Assembly (NCBI RefSeq): GCF_049537155.1
Contig: NZ_JBMVQZ010000017.1
Coordinates: 9,828-73,827 of the forward strand
Reading direction: 5' to 3'
Length of the DNA: 64,000 nt
From: Limisphaera sp049537155
Lineage (GTDB): Bacteria > Verrucomicrobiota > Verrucomicrobiia > Limisphaerales > Limisphaeraceae
Part shown: piece by piece, positions 60,810-64,000 of the stretch
Layout of the letters: the number at the start of each line of letters is the position of its first letter
Position numbering within the stretch: position 1 is the stretch's first letter
Position numbers and translations under genes: made by a program
The notes under the pieces: model-generated
Database searches by the model: none
What the model saw: only the letters and a program-made list of their open reading frames with translations
Told to the model about the DNA's origin: nothing

Positions 60810-62057
60810 TTATGTGGAACCGCGGCTGTTGGAGAAGCCGAACCGTTGTTGCAGATCCATCACCAGTGTGCGGAGCCGCTCGATGTCCCGGGGTTCGTGG
60901 GCGGCGCTGACGGTGATGCGCAGTCGGGCGGCCTTGCGGCCGACGGCCGGGTATCGAACGGCGGGGATGAACAGACCGGCCTGGCGCGCCGCTGCCGCGC
61001 AGGCCAGGGCCGTCTCGTTGTCGCCCACGACCCACGGGAGGATTGCGCTGGCCGGCGCCCGGGCTGTGGCAGCGGGGACCACGCCCCGTTCGGCCAGGAT
61101 GGCAGCTGCGCTCCGAACATTCTGCCAAAGACGGTCTCGAAGCTGTTGCCCTTCGTTTCCCTGGACCAGTTCGACTGCGGCTCGGGCGGCTGCGACTTGG
61201 GCCGGAGGCGGGGCGGTGCTGAACATGAACGTGCGCGCCCGTTGAACCAGCCATTCGATCAACCGTCGGGAACCTGCGATGAATCCCCCCGCACTGCCGA
61301 GGGCCTTGCCGAGGGTTCCCATGTGGATTTCCACCCGCGCGGTGAGACCTGCTTCGGCGATGCAGCCGCTGCCCCCGGGGCCGATCAGGCCGGTGGCGTG
61401 TGCCTCGTCCACGAACAACCATGCGCCGTGGCGATCTTTGAGGTCCACGATCTCGCGCAGGGGCGCGCGGTCACCGTCCATGCTGAAGACGGACTCGGTG
61501 ACGATCAGGATCCGCGGCCGGCGCGGTCCGACTGCGGCGGCGGTGCGTTGGTGGTCGGCCCATCGCAGGAGGCGCTCGAGGTCTGCGGCATCGTTGTGCC
61601 GAAAGACGCGGACGTGGGCGCCGGAGGCACGGGCGGCGTCCACCAGACAGGCATGTGCCAGCCGGTCCAGGAGGATGAAGTCGTCCTTGCCGACCAGGGC
61701 GGGAATGGTGCCCATGGCGGCGGCGTGGCCGGTGGCGAAAGTCAACGCGGCCTCGGTGCCTTTGAAGGCGGCCAGACATTCCTCCAGCTCATGATGGAGG
61801 GCGAGCGACCCACAGATCAGGCGGGAAGCGGTGCTGCCCGTGCCCCAGTCGCGTATTGCGCGGAGCGCCGCCTCCTGAAGTGCAGGGTGCCGCGCCAACC
61901 CGAGATAGTCGTTGGAACCGAAGTTGACGAGGAACCGTCCTTCCAACTGGAGGGTTCGGGCGTCTGCTGCGGCCACCGCTGTCAAGCAGCGCAGCAGGCC
62001 GGCTTGGCGCTGTTGTTCGAGCGCCTCCGCAAGGGGATCGTCCCAGGGTGGGTTCAT
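60810..62057 (-). CDS. bioF: 8-amino-7-oxononanoate synthase
   Basis: BioF condenses pimeloyl-ACP/CoA with alanine to make KAPA, using PLP. 415 residues from ATG 62057 (MNPPWDDPLAEALEQQRQAGL). Family blocks are FGSNDYLGLARHPALQEAA, GTGSTASRLICGSLALHHELE, DRLAHACLVDAARASGA, VTESVFSMDGDRAPLREIV, LFVDEAHATGLIGPGGSG and HMGTLGKALGSAGGFIAG with the PLP Lys. Its start overlaps the stop of the amidohydrolase gene by four bases (ATGA), so translation is coupled. Other biotin genes (bioB, bioD, bioC/H) are not in the window. Confidence 0.94.
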   Translation of the reverse strand: MNPPWDDPLAEALEQQRQAGLLRCLTAVAAADARTLQLEGRFLVNFGSNDYLGLARHPALQEAALRAIRDWGTGSTASRLICGSLALHHELEECLAAFKGTEAALTFATGHAAAMGTIPALVGKDDFILLDRLAHACLVDAARASGAHVRVFRHNDAADLERLLRWADHQRTAAAVGPRRPRILIVTESVFSMDGDRAPLREIVDLKDRHGAWLFVDEAHATGLIGPGGSGCIAEAGLTARVEIHMGTLGKALGSAGGFIAGSRRLIEWLVQRARTFMFSTAPPPAQVAAARAAVELVQGNEGQQLRDRLWQNVRSAAAILAERGVVPAATARAPASAILPWVVGDNETALACAAAARQAGLFIPAVRYPAVGRKAARLRITVSAAHEPRDIERLRTLVMDLQQRFGFSNSRGST

Positions 62058-63421
62058 GGGTGCGGACCGGGCTGGGGAGTGAAAGGAGCGGGTGAGCGTG
62101 GCGGCCACACCGGTTCGCCGCCGATGTAGACAGCCTCAACCGGTCCCCGGTGGGAGATGATCGCCTCGTAGGCCGCCCGTGCCGAGCGAAGCTTTTCGGT
62201 GCGGATCACCATCAGGTCGGCAAACGCGCCGGGACTCAGCTCCCCGGCCCGGCCCTTCAAGCCCAGGGCGTGGGCCGGGTGAAGCGTGACCATGCGCAGG
62301 AGTCGGACCGGTCCCAGCCAGGGCTGCGTGCGCCGCAACTCGTGGATTTCGTCGAACAGGCTCAGCTCCGGTGGGTTCCGCCCGGTTGGCACGGTTGCCA
62401 GGCTGTCGGTCCCCACGCAAATGCGCACACCGGCCTCGATCAACCGGCGCCAGGGGAAGGGCTGATGTTGGAAGTAGCGATGGCTTCGCGGGCAGTGCAC
62501 CACCGTGACCTTGTGACGGGCCAGGAGGGCGGCGTCGCCGCGGCCGAGATAATTTGCGTGCACCGCCAGCAGGTTCGGACCGAGGTAACCGGCCCGGTGG
62601 AGGTGTTGGACGGGCGTGACCCCGCCGCAATCCTGCATGTCCCGATCATTGCGGCGGAGCCAGTCGTACATGGGCCCGGAGGCGTGGACGAACATGGCGA
62701 ACTCTTCCCCGGACTCGGCGACGTGGGTCGTGAGCAGGAGGCCCCGTTGCCGCGCGGCTTCGGCCGACTGCCGCAACAACTCGGCTCGGGTGGAGTAAGG
62801 CGCGTGCGGCGAGAGACCGGCGCGACAGCGCGGATGCTGCCATTGTTCGATCCTGTCCAGGGCCTCGGCGAGGATCTGGGCGGGCTCCCGGCGGGCCCGG
62901 ATGCCGGTCATCTCCAGGAAGGAAAAGACCCTCAAGGGCGTGCGGTTCCAACAGTCGGGCAACAACTCGGGCACCGCCTCCACGTCGGCGACCGTTGTGG
63001 TGCCGGTGCGCAGGAGCATGGCAGCGCCGTTCAACCATGAACGCCGGAAATCCTCGAGCGACCACCCGGCCTTGGCCAGGGTGATGAGCTTGATCCAATC
63101 CGTGAAGGATCGGCGCGGGGGGATCCGGCCGGCCATGTCGGTGTAATCGAGGTGACAATGTGCATTGACCCAGCCCGGCAGGATCAGGGCATCGCCAAGG
63201 TCCCGGACGGGCACGGACGGGTCGGGCCGGAGATCGCGAGCCGGCCCCACGGCACGAATTCGGTCGCCCTGAATCCACACCGCCCCGTCCCGGATCGGCG
63301 GCCGGACGACGGGCAGGACCCATGCCGCCCGGAGGATGAAGGCCGGTCTTTCCGGACTGCTGGCGACGGTGGACTTGCCTCTGCGGGCGAACCCGGTGGA
63401 GAGAGCTTGGGATGCGTGCAT
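62054..63421 (-). CDS. Amidohydrolase of the chlorohydrolase / aminofutalosine-deaminase type
   Basis: 455 residues from ATG 63421 (MHASQALSTGFARRG); the recognisable part begins with the ILRAAWVLPVVRPPIRDGAV block. Metal-binding residues of the superfamily are all present: HCH in PGWVNAHCHLDYTDMAG, SPHAPYST, THVAESGEE, VHANYLG, VVHCPRSHRYF and GTDSLATVP. This pattern fits the TrzN/SAH-deaminase/aminodeoxyfutalosine-deaminase group of zinc or iron hydrolases acting on amino-heterocycles. The specific substrate is not determined. The stop overlaps the bioF start, giving an amidohydrolase-bioF-bioA operon, an unusual pairing. A more upstream open frame to 63484 is unlikely to be coding. Confidence 0.85.
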   Translation of the reverse strand: MHASQALSTGFARRGKSTVASSPERPAFILRAAWVLPVVRPPIRDGAVWIQGDRIRAVGPARDLRPDPSVPVRDLGDALILPGWVNAHCHLDYTDMAGRIPPRRSFTDWIKLITLAKAGWSLEDFRRSWLNGAAMLLRTGTTTVADVEAVPELLPDCWNRTPLRVFSFLEMTGIRARREPAQILAEALDRIEQWQHPRCRAGLSPHAPYSTRAELLRQSAEAARQRGLLLTTHVAESGEEFAMFVHASGPMYDWLRRNDRDMQDCGGVTPVQHLHRAGYLGPNLLAVHANYLGRGDAALLARHKVTVVHCPRSHRYFQHQPFPWRRLIEAGVRICVGTDSLATVPTGRNPPELSLFDEIHELRRTQPWLGPVRLLRMVTLHPAHALGLKGRAGELSPGAFADLMVIRTEKLRSARAAYEAIISHRGPVEAVYIGGEPVWPPRSPAPFTPQPGPHP

Positions 63422-63580
63422 GGGGTCCTTGCTGCTGGGAGACCGCCTCCCGGCACGGGCGCACATCTGCGACGCCTGAAGCAAGGGTTCCTGTCGGCAC
63501 CCGTTTTTGCCGGGCGCACCGGCACCGTACGGCTGGGAGCGCCCCGGCCGGGGAGGCCCGCAACCGGGGCGTTCGCGGGT

Positions 63581-63934
63581 TCAGGCCGCGGCCTCCTGCC
63601 GGCGGCGTTTGGACGCGGCTGCTTGCTTGTGCTTGCGCGCCTTTTGCTTGTTGTGGAGCTTGCGCGCCTGCTGCTCCAGCTTTTTCACCACCTTGTCAAT
63701 GGCGGCGTAAAGATCATTTTCGCAATCCTCCGCGTACAGGTCCGGTCCCCGCACGCCGAGACGAATGGAGCAGATGAACTGCTGTTCCGCCGCGCGCGCG
63801 TGATCGCGTTCCAGAATCACGCGGGCGTCGACGGCGCGTTGGAGCAGGCGGCCCAGTTTTTCCAGCTTGCTCACGAGGTGGTTTTCGATCGCCTCGGTCA
63901 GCTTCAGGTTGTGCGTAGACAGAACCAGCTTCAT
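63581..63934 (-). CDS. hpf: Ribosome hibernation-promoting factor, short form
   Basis: 117 residues from ATG 63934 (MKLVLSTHNLKLTEAIENHLVSK). A single HPF/RaiA (sigma-54 modulation) domain with KLEKLGRLLQRAVDARVILE and YAEDCENDLYAAIDKVVKKLEQQ. The Lys/Arg/Ala-rich end is a tail, not the dimerisation domain of long HPF. It binds the 30S decoding region under stress to store ribosomes. The ATG at 63964 upstream adds ten residues and is less likely. The gene's promoter would lie near or beyond the right edge of the window. Confidence 0.93.
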   Translation of the reverse strand: MKLVLSTHNLKLTEAIENHLVSKLEKLGRLLQRAVDARVILERDHARAAEQQFICSIRLGVRGPDLYAEDCENDLYAAIDKVVKKLEQQARKLHNKQKARKHKQAAASKRRRQEAAA

Positions 63935-64000
63935 ACCGCCGTCACTATGATCCCATTGCCACAAAAATCCAGCGAAAGAAGGGAGATTGGCCCTTGTGCG

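Noticed and set aside
1..64000. Mobile elements, CRISPR arrays, tRNA or rRNA genes
   Set aside because: I saw no transposase or integrase motifs, no regular direct repeats and no cloverleaf-like sequence; tRNAs could still be missed by eye.

Overview
The window is GC-rich, densely packed bacterial chromosome with about 44 protein genes and no rRNA, tRNA, insertion sequence, phage or CRISPR array that I can see. Several features together point to a Gram-negative member of the Verrucomicrobiota, probably near Limisphaera/Pedosphaera. These are a fused LpxC-FabZ lipid A enzyme, C-terminal sorting signals of the PEP-CTERM and VPDSG/VPEGG types, a secreted autotransporter-type beta-strand-repeat protein, a giant lamin-tail/CotH surface protein, a DUF5069 protein and a Tat-exported Gfo/Idh/MocA oxidoreductase. 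The placement is inferred from gene content, not from a phylogenetic marker comparison.

Layout. 1-5193 (minus): start of valS and a large DUF2723/TPR membrane protein. 5613-6374: coaX. 6407-12564 (minus): an envelope block running lpxC-fabZ, lpxA, an LptF/G permease, a TPR/GspE-N-domain protein and the pilus ATPase pilB. 12819-13989: exported msrA and panD. 14063-18347: a heparinase II/III-type lyase divergent from a MurQ/GCKR-like SIS protein. 18524-20753: argJ and a secreted SMP-30 lactonase-like protein. 20751-22702 (minus): rpsP-khpA-trmD-rplS, without rimM, ended by a clear terminator. 23040-27385: a translationally coupled pair that looks like a protease propeptide protein and a 1207-residue secreted metalloprotease/LamG/beta-repeat protein. 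27546-28470: a DUF5069 protein and a CoA-binding protein. 28607-33461: a MacA/MacB-type exporter with one ATPase and two paralogous permeases.

33495-34739 (minus): an RlmI-type methyltransferase. 34941-44194 (minus): a 2,000-residue CotH/lamin-tail protein whose stop overlaps the start of a beta-helix protein. 44453-47138: lolC/E-lolD and a TPMT-like methyltransferase. 47585-48508: a PEP-CTERM protein with its own terminator. 49180-50109 (minus): trxB. 50401-53931: a sugar porter and a GH32 fructanase. 54226-54993: a sirtuin. 55090-56523 (minus): a Tat-exported oxidoreductase. 57139-58885: two paralogous, otherwise unrecognised exported proteins with VPDGGST/VPEGGST sorting signals. 59311-63421 (minus): an amidohydrolase-bioF-bioA operon. 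63581-63934 (minus): a short hibernation-promoting factor.

How it fits together. Much of the window concerns the cell envelope: lipid A synthesis, LPS and lipoprotein export, pili, and large secreted or sorted proteins. A second theme is cofactors: CoA (coaX, panD) and biotin (bioF, bioA). A third is polysaccharide use (uronic-acid-type lyase, fructanase with transporter). The most unusual items are the coupled propeptide/protease pair with an altered zinc motif, the paralogous VPxGGST pair, the coupled CotH/beta-helix pair, an insertion next to the self-cleavage site of ArgJ, and an amidohydrolase coupled to biotin genes. Long open frames antisense to these genes are by-products of high GC and are not annotated.
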